Shown: one piece after another, positions 1-4,991 of the stretch
How the letters are laid out: each line of letters starts with the position of its first letter
Position numbering within the stretch: the stretch's first letter is position 1
Source: Clostridia bacterium
GTDB taxonomy: Bacteria; Bacillota; Clostridia; Oscillospirales; Butyricicoccaceae
Reading direction: 5' to 3'
Length of the DNA: 5,972 nt
Assembly: GCA_017560175.1 (NCBI GenBank)
Contig: JAFYOK010000218.1
Location: 1-5,972 of the forward strand
Made by a program: the position numbers and the translations under genes
The notes under the pieces: model-generated
Databases searched by the model: none
The model's input: only the letters and a program-made list of their open reading frames with translations
What the model was told of the DNA's origin: nothing

Positions 1-588
1 CTGCTGCCCGAAGTGGGACGCAGCGAGATCCGCGTCATCGGCATGGTCTTTCAGACCTATATTCTGGCCCAGGAGGACGACATCCTCTGGATGATCGACA
101 AACACGCCGCCCATGAGCGCATCATTTACAATGAACTTAAAGGCAGGATCGGTGCCCAGGACATGCAGACCCTGCTGACCCCTGTATCGGTTCAGCTGAC
201 CCCGGGCGAGAAGCAGGCCTGCCTGGACAATGCCGAGCTGCTGGAAAAGTGCGGCTTTGAGGTGGATGACCTTGGCCTTTCGGGTCTGGCCGTTCGCGGC
301 GCACCCACCTACCTGCAGGAGCAGGACATCCCCTTTGTCCTTTCGGAAATGGCAGCTAAACTGGCAAGCGGCTTCGATGCCGACAGCAGCATCCTGGACG
401 ATCTGCTGGCCAGCATTTCCTGCAAGGCCGCCATCAAGGGGGGCAGCCACTCCGACCCCATCGAACTGGAACATCTGGCCAAGCGCGTTCTGTCCATGCC
501 CGATGTGCGCAACTGCCCCCATGGCCGCCCGGTGGCGGTGTCCATGAGCCGCAAGCAGATGGAAAAACAGTTCAAGCGCATTTTGTAA
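1..588 (+). CDS. mutL: DNA mismatch repair endonuclease MutL, C-terminal part (5' truncated by window edge)
   Basis: MutL couples mismatch recognition by MutS to downstream repair; in bacteria without MutH its C-terminal domain nicks the nascent strand. The reading frame is open from base 1, giving 195 visible residues; the N-terminal ATPase domain lies outside the window. Family endonuclease/zinc motifs appear in the expected order: DKHAAHE at residues 33-39 (usually DQHAxxE), SCK at 140-142 (ACR/ACK motif), CPHGRP at 172-177 and FKR at 191-193, three residues from the end. QTLLTP at 56-61 fits the Qxx[L/I]xP sliding-clamp binding motif described for Bacillus MutL. The last acidic residue of the first motif is replaced by N44, with E45 next to it. 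The stop lies 10 bp before miaA, so the two are probably co-transcribed. Identification is secure; the endonuclease activity is inferred from motifs. Confidence 0.96.
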   Translation: MLPEVGRSEIRVIGMVFQTYILAQEDDILWMIDKHAAHERIIYNELKGRIGAQDMQTLLTPVSVQLTPGEKQACLDNAELLEKCGFEVDDLGLSGLAVRGAPTYLQEQDIPFVLSEMAAKLASGFDADSSILDDLLASISCKAAIKGGSHSDPIELEHLAKRVLSMPDVRNCPHGRPVAVSMSRKQMEKQFKRIL

Positions 589-598
589 GAGGTTAAGT

Positions 599-1525
599 AT
601 GAAGAAAGTCATCGTCATCGTTGGCCCGACAGCTTCGGGCAAAACAGCTTTATCGGTGGAACTGGCCAAGCGTCTGGATGGTGAGATCGTTTCGTCCGAC
701 TCCATGCAGATCTATAAGGAACTCAATATCGGCACAGCCAAGCCCGATATGGAGGAGCGCTGCGGCATTCCCCATCACATGATGGATATCGTATCGGTAC
801 GGGAAAACTATTCGGTCTCCCGTTATGAAGAAGAGGCAGCGGCTTGCGTGGAAGATATCTTCGCCCGAGGCAAGCAGCCCATCGTTGTCGGCGGCACCGG
901 TCTTTATACCGATGCCCTCATCCGCGGCACCGGCTTTCTCGACTGTGACGACAGCGGCGAGACCCGTGCCCGTCTGGAAGCCCGATGGGAAAACGAAGGC
1001 CCCGAAGTCATCATGGAAGAGCTGCGCGCCGTCGATCCTGCCAGCGCCGAGCGTCTCCATATCAACGATAAAAAGCGCGTCATCCGTGCGCTGGAGGTTT
1101 ACCAGCTGACCGGCAAGACCATCACCGCCCACAATCTGGAGACCCAGCAGAAGCCTCCTCGTTATGAGAGCATCTTCATCGGCATCTGCCCCGGAGACCG
1201 TGCCCATCTCTATGAGCGCATCGACCGCCGTGTCGAGATCATGATGGAGCAGGGTCTGCTGCAGGAGGTCCGGGATCTGGAGGCGCGCGGCCTGATGATC
1301 GGTACAGCCGTACAGGCCATCGGCTATAAAGAACTCTTCGGCTATCTCCACGGAGAGGCCACCTTGGAAGAGAGCGTCGCCCTCATCCAGCAGAAGTCGA
1401 GAAACTATGCCAAGCGTCAGCTGACCTGGTTCAACAAGGATGCGCGCATCCATTGGATCCATTATGAAAAAGGCGCACAGCTGGAAGAACTGGCAAATAT
1501 TGCGACAACATTTTTACGCCCTTAG
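599..1525 (+). CDS. miaA: tRNA dimethylallyltransferase MiaA
   Basis: MiaA transfers the dimethylallyl group from dimethylallyl diphosphate to N6 of A37 in tRNAs reading codons that begin with U, giving i6A37; this steadies codon-anticodon pairing. The 308-residue length is normal for the family. Visible motifs are the P-loop GPTASGKT at residues 9-16, DSMQIYK at 34-40, IGTAKPD at 44-50, IPHHMMDI at 57-64, VVGGTGLY at 96-103 and the INDKKRVIRALE segment at 155-166, with YAKRQLTWF near the C-terminus. The ATG is preceded by AGAGG at a sensible distance, and the P-loop falls at the usual distance from this start. It sits 10 bp after mutL and upstream of hfq, an order seen in many bacteria (mutL-miaA-hfq). 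Nothing is missing or truncated. Confidence 0.98.
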   Translation: MKKVIVIVGPTASGKTALSVELAKRLDGEIVSSDSMQIYKELNIGTAKPDMEERCGIPHHMMDIVSVRENYSVSRYEEEAAACVEDIFARGKQPIVVGGTGLYTDALIRGTGFLDCDDSGETRARLEARWENEGPEVIMEELRAVDPASAERLHINDKKRVIRALEVYQLTGKTITAHNLETQQKPPRYESIFIGICPGDRAHLYERIDRRVEIMMEQGLLQEVRDLEARGLMIGTAVQAIGYKELFGYLHGEATLEESVALIQQKSRNYAKRQLTWFNKDARIHWIHYEKGAQLEELANIATTFLRP

Positions 1526-1549
1526 GGGTATGATGGTGAGGAAGAAATT

Positions 1550-1567
1550 GGATCTCTGAAAAGATCC
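1550..1567 (+). other. Short hairpin in the miaA-hfq gap
   Basis: GGATCT (1550-1555) and AGATCC (1562-1567) are perfectly complementary around a 6-nt loop, giving a 6-bp stem. No T-run follows, so it does not look like an intrinsic terminator. It lies 9 nt before the AAGGAG ribosome binding site of hfq, which stays unpaired. It could be an RNA-processing or stabilising hairpin, or chance. No promoter was recognised in this 65-bp gap, so hfq probably relies on read-through from mutL-miaA. Confidence 0.35.
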
Positions 1568-1590
1568 GTTAGAGAAAAAGGAGACTCACC

Positions 1591-1833
1591 ATGGAAAACA
1601 GGACAAGCCTGCAGGATACCATTCTCAACCACGCCCGCCGTGGCCGCGTGCCGGTCACCGTCTTTATGACCAACGGGTTTCAGCAGCGGGGAACCATCAC
1701 AGCCTTTGATGGATACACCATTCTGCTGCATAATGAAGGCCGCCAGTATCTGCTGTACAAGCATGCGGTATCCACCATCTGCCCTCTTCGGATCATCGAA
1801 ACGGGGCAGGGGAGAGACGGGGAAGAGAAGTAG
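1591..1833 (+). CDS. hfq: RNA chaperone Hfq
   Basis: Hfq is an Sm-fold protein that forms hexameric rings and binds small RNAs and mRNAs in the cytoplasm. The 80-residue product has the family signatures: LQDTILN at residues 7-13 with Q8 and D9 of the proximal U-binding face, the Sm1 segment around VPVTVFMTNGF (20-30), FDGYTILL (39-46), and the Sm2 signature YKHAVSTI (56-63; usually YKHAISTI), whose K57 and H58 match the proximal pore residues. The rim patch reads RRGR at 16-19, keeping the arginines that are lateral RNA-contact residues in enterobacterial Hfq; many Firmicutes Hfq proteins have a weaker patch. The tail after residue 67 is short and charged. The ATG follows a strong AAAAAGGAG site. 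Small-RNA partners cannot be judged from this window. Confidence 0.97.
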   Translation: MENRTSLQDTILNHARRGRVPVTVFMTNGFQQRGTITAFDGYTILLHNEGRQYLLYKHAVSTICPLRIIETGQGRDGEEK

Positions 1834-1854
1834 GTGTTTTGCCCGTCCTGTTTT
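1816..1854 (+). terminator. Possible weak terminator at the end of hfq
   Basis: GACGGG (1816-1821, inside the hfq 3' end) can pair with CCCGTC (1842-1847). This makes a 6-bp GC-rich stem with a 20-nt loop, followed by CTGTTTT. The large loop and interrupted T-run make it a poor intrinsic terminator. The downstream strand is the same CCCGTC that can alternatively pair with the ribosome binding site region of the next gene, so the two folds exclude each other. Offered as a possibility only. Confidence 0.22.
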
Positions 1855-1950
1855 CGGATAAATGCAGATTTCAAGCGTGCTGTAAAGAAAATAGCTTTAC
1901 AGTTGTTCAGGGGTGGTTTGCCCCGATTCCCCGAAAAAAGGACGGGTAGA
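1838..1950 (+). promoter_or_regulatory. Long inverted repeat enclosing the leader of the HlyD-like gene and masking its RBS
   Basis: Bases 1842-1857 (CCCGTCCTGTTTTCGG) and 1931-1946 (CCGAAAAAAGGACGGG) pair at 15 of 16 positions, the single mismatch being G1850/A1938. Four more pairs, two of them G-U, extend the stem outward to 1838/1950. The 73-nt interior holds a perfect 8-bp hairpin (1880-1902) and a GGGG/CCCC hairpin (1910-1924), so the whole can be drawn as a closing stem with two inner arms. The right arm contains AAAGGA (1937-1942), the likely ribosome binding site of the gene starting at 1954, so folding would hide it. I do not recognise a known riboswitch class. Alternatives are a dispersed palindromic element or a DNA-level site. 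The complementarity is visible; the regulatory role is inferred. Confidence 0.55.
1880..1902. repeat. Perfect 8-bp inverted repeat inside the leader
   Basis: CTGTAAAG (1880-1887), a 7-nt spacer AAAATAG, and CTTTACAG (1895-1902) form a perfect dyad with a possible G-U pair outside it. It could be the apical hairpin of the surrounding RNA element or, as DNA, an operator for a dimeric regulator. No T-run follows, so it is not a terminator. Confidence 0.5.
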
Positions 1951-1953
1951 TAA

Positions 1954-3156
1954 ATGAAAAAATTACTTTCTGTTCTGGTGGTCATCCTGATGCTGCTCTA
2001 TATCGGCTTTCAGGTGGTCACCAATCTCACCGAACAGATCGAAACCATTGATGCCCTCATGGTGCAGGTCGAGGCCAAGGAGACCTGCGAAGGTTTCTTT
2101 GTCCGTGCCATCCAGCCGGTCTATGGCAGCGCCGAACGCAGCTATGAGTTTCTGGCCGAAAACGGAGAAAAGGTATCGGGCGGCACAAGCCTGGCTGTCA
2201 GCTTTCAGAATGCCGATGCAGCCGAAGCCTTCCGTCAGGCGCGCATCCTGGAAGAAGATATTGCCAATACCCGTGCTGCTTACCAGGAGATCCGCGCGGA
2301 TGACGGCGGCCTGACATTGGACGAAGATATCTTCCGCGATATGGAGAGCCTGTCCGGACTGATTTCCGATGGAAAGGTCTGGGCCAGCGATTCGGTCTAT
2401 TCCGGTATGACACGGGCCATCGTTGCCCGTGAGTTTCCCCGTGATCGCCTCTCCGAGCTGGAGCAGAAGATCGCCGATATGGAAAGCGAACTGAAAAGCC
2501 TCAATGCTGCGGCATCGGGCGGTCAGGAAGTTAAGAGCGAACGTTCCGGCTATTTCATCAAGGCCACCGAGAGCCACCCGGCACTTTGTACCGTTGAGGA
2601 GATGCGCCAGCTGACCCCCGACCGTCTGCGCCGGCTTTGCGATGAGGGCCGTGATGCAAAGAGCGAGCAGGGGGTCATCGGTTATATCATGGAGACCTTC
2701 GAGTGGTATTATGTCTGCGTCATGTCGGAAGAAGCCGCTCGCGAGATCGATGGCCGAACCAATATTTCCCTCTGTTTCCCCTATATCCTGTCGGAGAATA
2801 TTTCGGCACGTATCGATGACATCACCTACTTTGAGGACGAGGCCGTTGTCGTCTTCCGCTGCGGCTTTATCGATGACGATTTCCTCCGCAGTTCGGTGGA
2901 GACCTGTGATGTCGTCCGCCAGAGCTACAGCGGCATCCGCATCCCTCGGGAAGCCATTCACCTGAATGCCGAAGGGGAGTGGGGCATTTACTGCCTCAAT
3001 GGCGCCATGCTCCAGTTCAAGACCATCGATTGGGTCTATCAGGGAGATACCTACTTTATTGCAAAACCTGCCGACAGCGCCGGTAAGGGCCTTTACCTCT
3101 ACGACAAGATCGTCATCAAGGGCAAGGGGCTGGAAGCCGGTATGGTCATCGAATAA
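1954..3156 (+). CDS. Membrane-anchored HlyD-like (membrane fusion/adaptor family) protein, function unknown
   Basis: The 400-residue product starts with an uncleaved-looking membrane segment (residues 4-22, after MKK), placing the rest outside the membrane. Residues 40-86 resemble the first half of a lipoyl-like hairpin, including the typical ENGEKVSGGT turn (69-78). Residues 87-187 are rich in charged helix-forming residues with likely coiled coil at about 165-187. SGYFIKA (198-204) looks like the returning lipoyl half. SYSGIRIPREAI (324-335) and LYLYDKIVIKGKGLEAGMVIE (380-400) match the late beta-domain pattern of clostridial HlyD-like proteins. Such genes often sit just before the sepF cluster in Clostridia, which is the case here. 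No ABC or RND transporter partner is next to it, and the host type has no outer membrane, so the adaptor label describes fold, not job. The ATG follows AAAGGA at 1937-1942. Family assignment is fairly sure, role unknown. Confidence 0.8.
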   Translation: MKKLLSVLVVILMLLYIGFQVVTNLTEQIETIDALMVQVEAKETCEGFFVRAIQPVYGSAERSYEFLAENGEKVSGGTSLAVSFQNADAAEAFRQARILEEDIANTRAAYQEIRADDGGLTLDEDIFRDMESLSGLISDGKVWASDSVYSGMTRAIVAREFPRDRLSELEQKIADMESELKSLNAAASGGQEVKSERSGYFIKATESHPALCTVEEMRQLTPDRLRRLCDEGRDAKSEQGVIGYIMETFEWYYVCVMSEEAAREIDGRTNISLCFPYILSENISARIDDITYFEDEAVVVFRCGFIDDDFLRSSVETCDVVRQSYSGIRIPREAIHLNAEGEWGIYCLNGAMLQFKTIDWVYQGDTYFIAKPADSAGKGLYLYDKIVIKGKGLEAGMVIE

Positions 3157-3159
3157 GTC

Positions 3160-3186
3160 AAAGGCTCCCGAAAGGGGGCCTTTCCC
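3160..3186 (+). terminator. Hairpin terminator after the HlyD-like gene
   Basis: Starting 3 nt after the stop codon, AAAGGCTCCC (3160-3169) pairs with GGGGGCCTTT (3174-3183) across a GAAA tetraloop, giving a 10-bp stem with one T-G pair. The following tract is short, TTTCCCC, so termination may be leaky. A separate promoter lies about 80 bp further on, which supports a transcript end here. Confidence 0.65.
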
Positions 3187-3261
3187 CGTATTACAGCCCG
3201 GGAAAATGGAAAGGTTTTCTTTAAAATAGTGTAAAAATGCAAAATTCATCCCTCTGTTTTA

Positions 3262-3290
3262 TTGACAGAAGGACAAAAAAAGGCGATAAT
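3262..3290 (+). promoter_or_regulatory. Near-consensus vegetative (sigma-A type) promoter for the sepF operon
   Basis: TTGACA at 3262-3267 is a perfect -35 box; a 17-bp spacer leads to GATAAT at 3285-3290, one mismatch from the TATAAT -10 consensus. A-rich DNA upstream (around 3220-3247) could act as an UP element. Transcription should start near 3296-3298, giving a leader of about 100 nt before the sepF ATG. This is the only convincing promoter I find in the window and probably drives sepF-yggT and, by read-through, divIVA-ileS. Confidence 0.8.
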
Positions 3291-3295
3291 AAGAC

Positions 3296-3319
3296 ATAGG
3301 CTTTATGATAGGCCTTTAT
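3296..3319. repeat. Imperfect tandem direct repeat at the predicted transcription start
   Basis: ATAGGCTTTAT (3296-3306) is followed after one base by ATAGGCCTTTAT (3308-3319), differing only by one inserted C. Its place at the expected +1 would suit an operator or a start-site feature. It is short and AT-rich, so chance is possible. Confidence 0.4.
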
Positions 3320-3320
3320 A

Positions 3321-3347
3321 GCTCTGTCCTTTTTTAAGGGGCAGAGC
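3321..3347 (+). promoter_or_regulatory. 12-bp hairpin in the sepF leader
   Basis: GCTCTGTCCTTT (3321-3332) pairs with AAGGGGCAGAGC (3336-3347) across a TTT loop: 12 consecutive pairs, two of them T-G. No T-run follows, and the next bases are AAGGATGATT, so it does not look like a classical terminator. It lies about 25 nt into the predicted transcript and about 36 nt before the sepF ribosome binding site. It could stabilise the mRNA end, act as a protein-binding site or be part of an alternative fold. Confidence 0.5.
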
Positions 3348-3383
3348 AAGGATGATTATTAACAACAGAGATGTTTTGTTTAG

Positions 3384-3390
3384 AGAGGAG
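3384..3390 (+). promoter_or_regulatory. Ribosome binding site that decides the sepF start
   Basis: AGAGGAG at 3384-3390 is a strong Shine-Dalgarno match and ends 10 nt before the ATG at 3401. An in-frame ATG at 3371 would add 10 residues (MFCLERSIQT), but it lies upstream of this site and has no comparable site of its own. Starting at 3401 gives the MSFIDDLKRW beginning typical of SepF. Confidence 0.8.
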
Positions 3391-3400
3391 CATACAGACC

Positions 3401-3841
3401 ATGAGCTTTATTGATGATCTGAAGCGCTGGGCCAACGGCGACGATGCCGAGGACGAACTGGAAGAATTCACTCCTGTACGCAAGGAGCGCGAAGAGGAGA
3501 AGATCGCCCCCATTACCGATTTCAGAAAGGCCAGCAACAATAAGGTAGTCAACATCAATGCGACCACCCAGCTGTCGGTCGTTCTGGTCAAGCCCGAACG
3601 TTATGAGAACGCCCCCGAGATTGCCGACCATCTGCGCGAGCGCCGTACCGTCGTCATCAATCTGGAGCAGACCAATAAGGATGTTGCCAAGCGCCTCATC
3701 GACTTCCTCAGCGGCGTAGCTTATGCCATGGAAGGCAAGATGAAGAAGGTTGCCAACAGCACCTATATGATCACACCCTACAATGTCGACATTCTGGGCG
3801 ACCTGATCGACGAACTGGAGAACAACGGCCTCTATATCTAA
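3401..3841 (+). CDS. sepF: Cell division protein SepF
   Basis: SepF binds the C-terminal tail of FtsZ and tethers and bundles FtsZ filaments at the division septum, working alongside or in place of FtsA. The 146-residue product has the family layout: a short amphipathic N-terminal membrane helix (MSFIDDLKRW, residues 1-10), an acidic, poorly structured linker (about 14-45), and the globular SepF domain (about 57-146). Within the domain are VVLVKPERY (60-68), RRTVVINLE (81-89), the dimer-forming FLSGVAYAM region (102-110) and ITPYNVDI (124-131). It is the first gene after the promoter at 3262-3290 and lies 27 bp before yggT. Unlike the Bacillus arrangement, no ylmE (PLP-binding protein) gene precedes it. 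Confidence 0.97.
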   Translation: MSFIDDLKRWANGDDAEDELEEFTPVRKEREEEKIAPITDFRKASNNKVVNINATTQLSVVLVKPERYENAPEIADHLRERRTVVINLEQTNKDVAKRLIDFLSGVAYAMEGKMKKVANSTYMITPYNVDILGDLIDELENNGLYI

Positions 3842-3868
3842 CACCGCGCACAGGGAGGTTCCCAAATT

Positions 3869-4132
3869 ATGCTTATATATTCCATTGTACGGCAGGTTGC
3901 CTATAACCTGCTCAGCCTGCTTCAGCTGGCCATGCTGGTCCGCGCACTGATGTCGTGGATCCCCAGCCTTCGCGGTTCGGCGCTGGACGGTATTCTGTAT
4001 CAGATCACCGAGCCCATCATCGAGCCTTTCCGGCAGCTGCTTTGGAAGATCCCCGGCCTGCAGGGATTTCCGCTGGATCTTTCCTTTCTGGCCGCATATA
4101 TCACACTTAATATCCTGATGGAGATCCTCTGA
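3869..4132 (+). CDS. YggT/YlmG family integral membrane protein
   Basis: A small membrane protein of the YGGT family (87 residues, normal length), called YlmG in Gram-positive division clusters. It has two hydrophobic segments (about residues 10-28 and 68-87). Family signatures are RALMSWIP (25-32), TEPIIEPFRQLL (47-58) and PLDLSFLAAYITLNIL (68-83). Its biochemical role is not settled; homologues are linked to cell envelope, division and, in plastids, nucleoid distribution. The ATG follows GGGAGG (3853-3858) at 10 nt. It is placed between sepF and divIVA, as in Bacillus and streptococci, and is co-transcribed with sepF on spacing grounds. Confidence 0.9.
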   Translation: MLIYSIVRQVAYNLLSLLQLAMLVRALMSWIPSLRGSALDGILYQITEPIIEPFRQLLWKIPGLQGFPLDLSFLAAYITLNILMEIL

Positions 4133-4165
4133 TCTCTGTCGGGCATCCGAATCAAAGATAACACC

Positions 4166-4207
4166 GGGCCGCGGAGCAGACCGATCCGCATCGCGGCTCT
4201 TTATTTT
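4166..4207 (+). terminator. Terminator-like hairpin just before divIVA (possible attenuator)
   Basis: GGGCCGCG (4166-4173) pairs with CGCGGCTC (4192-4199): 8 pairs, one G-T, seven strong. The 18-nt loop is followed directly by TTTATTTT (4200-4207, one A inside the T-run). A competing smaller hairpin, GCGGA (4171-4175) with TCCGC (4185-4189), would break the main stem. The divIVA ribosome binding site begins only a few bases later, so no promoter fits between. It may therefore act as a partial terminator or attenuator lowering divIVA-ileS relative to sepF-yggT. The large loop leaves its strength uncertain. Confidence 0.45.
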
Positions 4208-4209
4208 AT

Positions 4210-4229
4210 GGGAGGGGGAGAACACCTTG
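4210..4229 (+). promoter_or_regulatory. Strong ribosome binding site and TTG start of divIVA
   Basis: GGGAGGGGGAG (4210-4220) precedes a TTG at 4227-4229. No ATG or GTG lies nearby in this frame, and reading from the TTG gives MLTPQDI, the standard DivIVA beginning. The ATG at 4208 is in another frame and overlaps the site. Confidence 0.75.
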
Positions 4230-4964
4230 CTTACACCCCAGGACATTCAGGACGTCAAGTTTGACCGTTCGATGAAGGGTTATGATAAGGAACAGGTCGA
4301 GGAATTTCTCGACACCGTACAGAGCGACTATACTGTCCTCTATAAAGAAAATGCCACACTGAAGGGCAAGATGCGTGTTCTGGTCGACAAGATCGAAGAG
4401 TATCGTGCTGTCGACGAGCAGATGCGCAAGGCTTTCTTCAATGCACAGGTCACCGCACAGGAGACCGTTGCCAAGGCACAGGCTGAGGCCGAGCAGATCC
4501 TGCGCACCGCACGCAGCCAGGCCGACGACCGCGTCAACGACCTCAAGGCACAGATCCTGATGGAAGAGAAGCGCCTGGAGATGGCCAAGGCAGAATGCCG
4601 CAAGTATGCCGCTATGATGAAGGCCATGCTGGAAGACAACATCCGCATCATCGGCGAGAACATCGACCGTGTCGATGCACTGATGGAGCTTTCGGTTCTG
4701 GAAGTTGCCGGCGAAGGCCACACAGCTGCACCTGCCGCTCAGGTCGAGCCCGTTGTTGAGCCTATGGCAGAGGAGACTCCTGCCGAGCCCAAGGACGAGC
4801 TGGACGGCGATACCAAGCGTCTGATGGAAGACACTTTTGACCTGGAAAAGGAACTGGCCAAGGCTGCTGCCGCACCTGCAAGAGAGCGCCTGGTCATCGA
4901 GGATTCCACCCGCTTCAAGCTGACCGATCTGCGCTTCGGCAAGGATTATAAAGACGAAGAATAA
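4227..4964 (+). CDS. divIVA: DivIVA family cell division/polarity protein
   Basis: DivIVA proteins bind negatively curved membrane at septa and poles and recruit partners for division-site placement or wall growth. The 245-residue product starts with the lipid-binding domain: MLTPQDI (1-7), then SMKGYDKEQVEEFLD (15-29). Here M16-K17 take the place of the membrane-inserting F17-R18 pair of Bacillus DivIVA. Coiled coil follows over about residues 30-155, rich in A, E, K and Q. An acidic Pro/Ala/Glu linker (163-195) and the C-terminal motif TRFKLTDLRFGKDY (228-241), typical of clostridial DivIVA, complete it. Translation starts at TTG. It is 94 bp after yggT with a terminator-like hairpin between, and 27 bp before ileS. 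No ylmH (S4-domain RNA-binding) gene lies between yggT and divIVA. Confidence 0.93.
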   Translation: MLTPQDIQDVKFDRSMKGYDKEQVEEFLDTVQSDYTVLYKENATLKGKMRVLVDKIEEYRAVDEQMRKAFFNAQVTAQETVAKAQAEAEQILRTARSQADDRVNDLKAQILMEEKRLEMAKAECRKYAAMMKAMLEDNIRIIGENIDRVDALMELSVLEVAGEGHTAAPAAQVEPVVEPMAEETPAEPKDELDGDTKRLMEDTFDLEKELAKAAAAPARERLVIEDSTRFKLTDLRFGKDYKDEE

Positions 4965-4991
4965 TAAAACATATAGGAGATAGAAACCACA

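Noticed and set aside
650..1462. A 270-codon antisense frame within miaA
   Set aside because: A shadow of the conserved miaA codons; no motif or ribosome binding site supports it.
1963..3249. A 428-codon open frame on the - strand opposite the HlyD-like gene
   Set aside because: The + strand frame has a membrane anchor, an RBS and family-like motifs. The antisense frame has none of these and crosses the terminator hairpin.
3371..3400. Upstream ATG start for sepF at 3371
   Set aside because: The strong AGAGGAG site lies between this ATG and the one at 3401, and the added residues do not resemble SepF N-termini.
3352..3414. Possible 20-codon leader peptide MIINNRDVLFREEHTDHELY overlapping the sepF start
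   Set aside because: It has an ATG about 10 nt after AAGGGG, but that sequence is locked in the 12-bp hairpin. The composition is unremarkable, with no run of a single regulatory amino acid. Overlap with sepF alone is weak support.
4118..4139. Hairpin GAGATC/GATCTC spanning the yggT stop codon
   Set aside because: A 6-bp stem with no T-run; it partly overlaps coding sequence and is easily explained by chance.
4139..4150. Small TCGG-GCAT-CCGA hairpin after yggT
   Set aside because: Only four pairs; too weak to support a function on its own.
4164..4200. T-box-like look of ACCGGGCCGCGGAGC before a terminator hairpin
   Set aside because: It lacks the TGGNACC core, and only about 33 nt separate it from the yggT stop. 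A specifier stem would not fit, so a functional T-box is excluded here.
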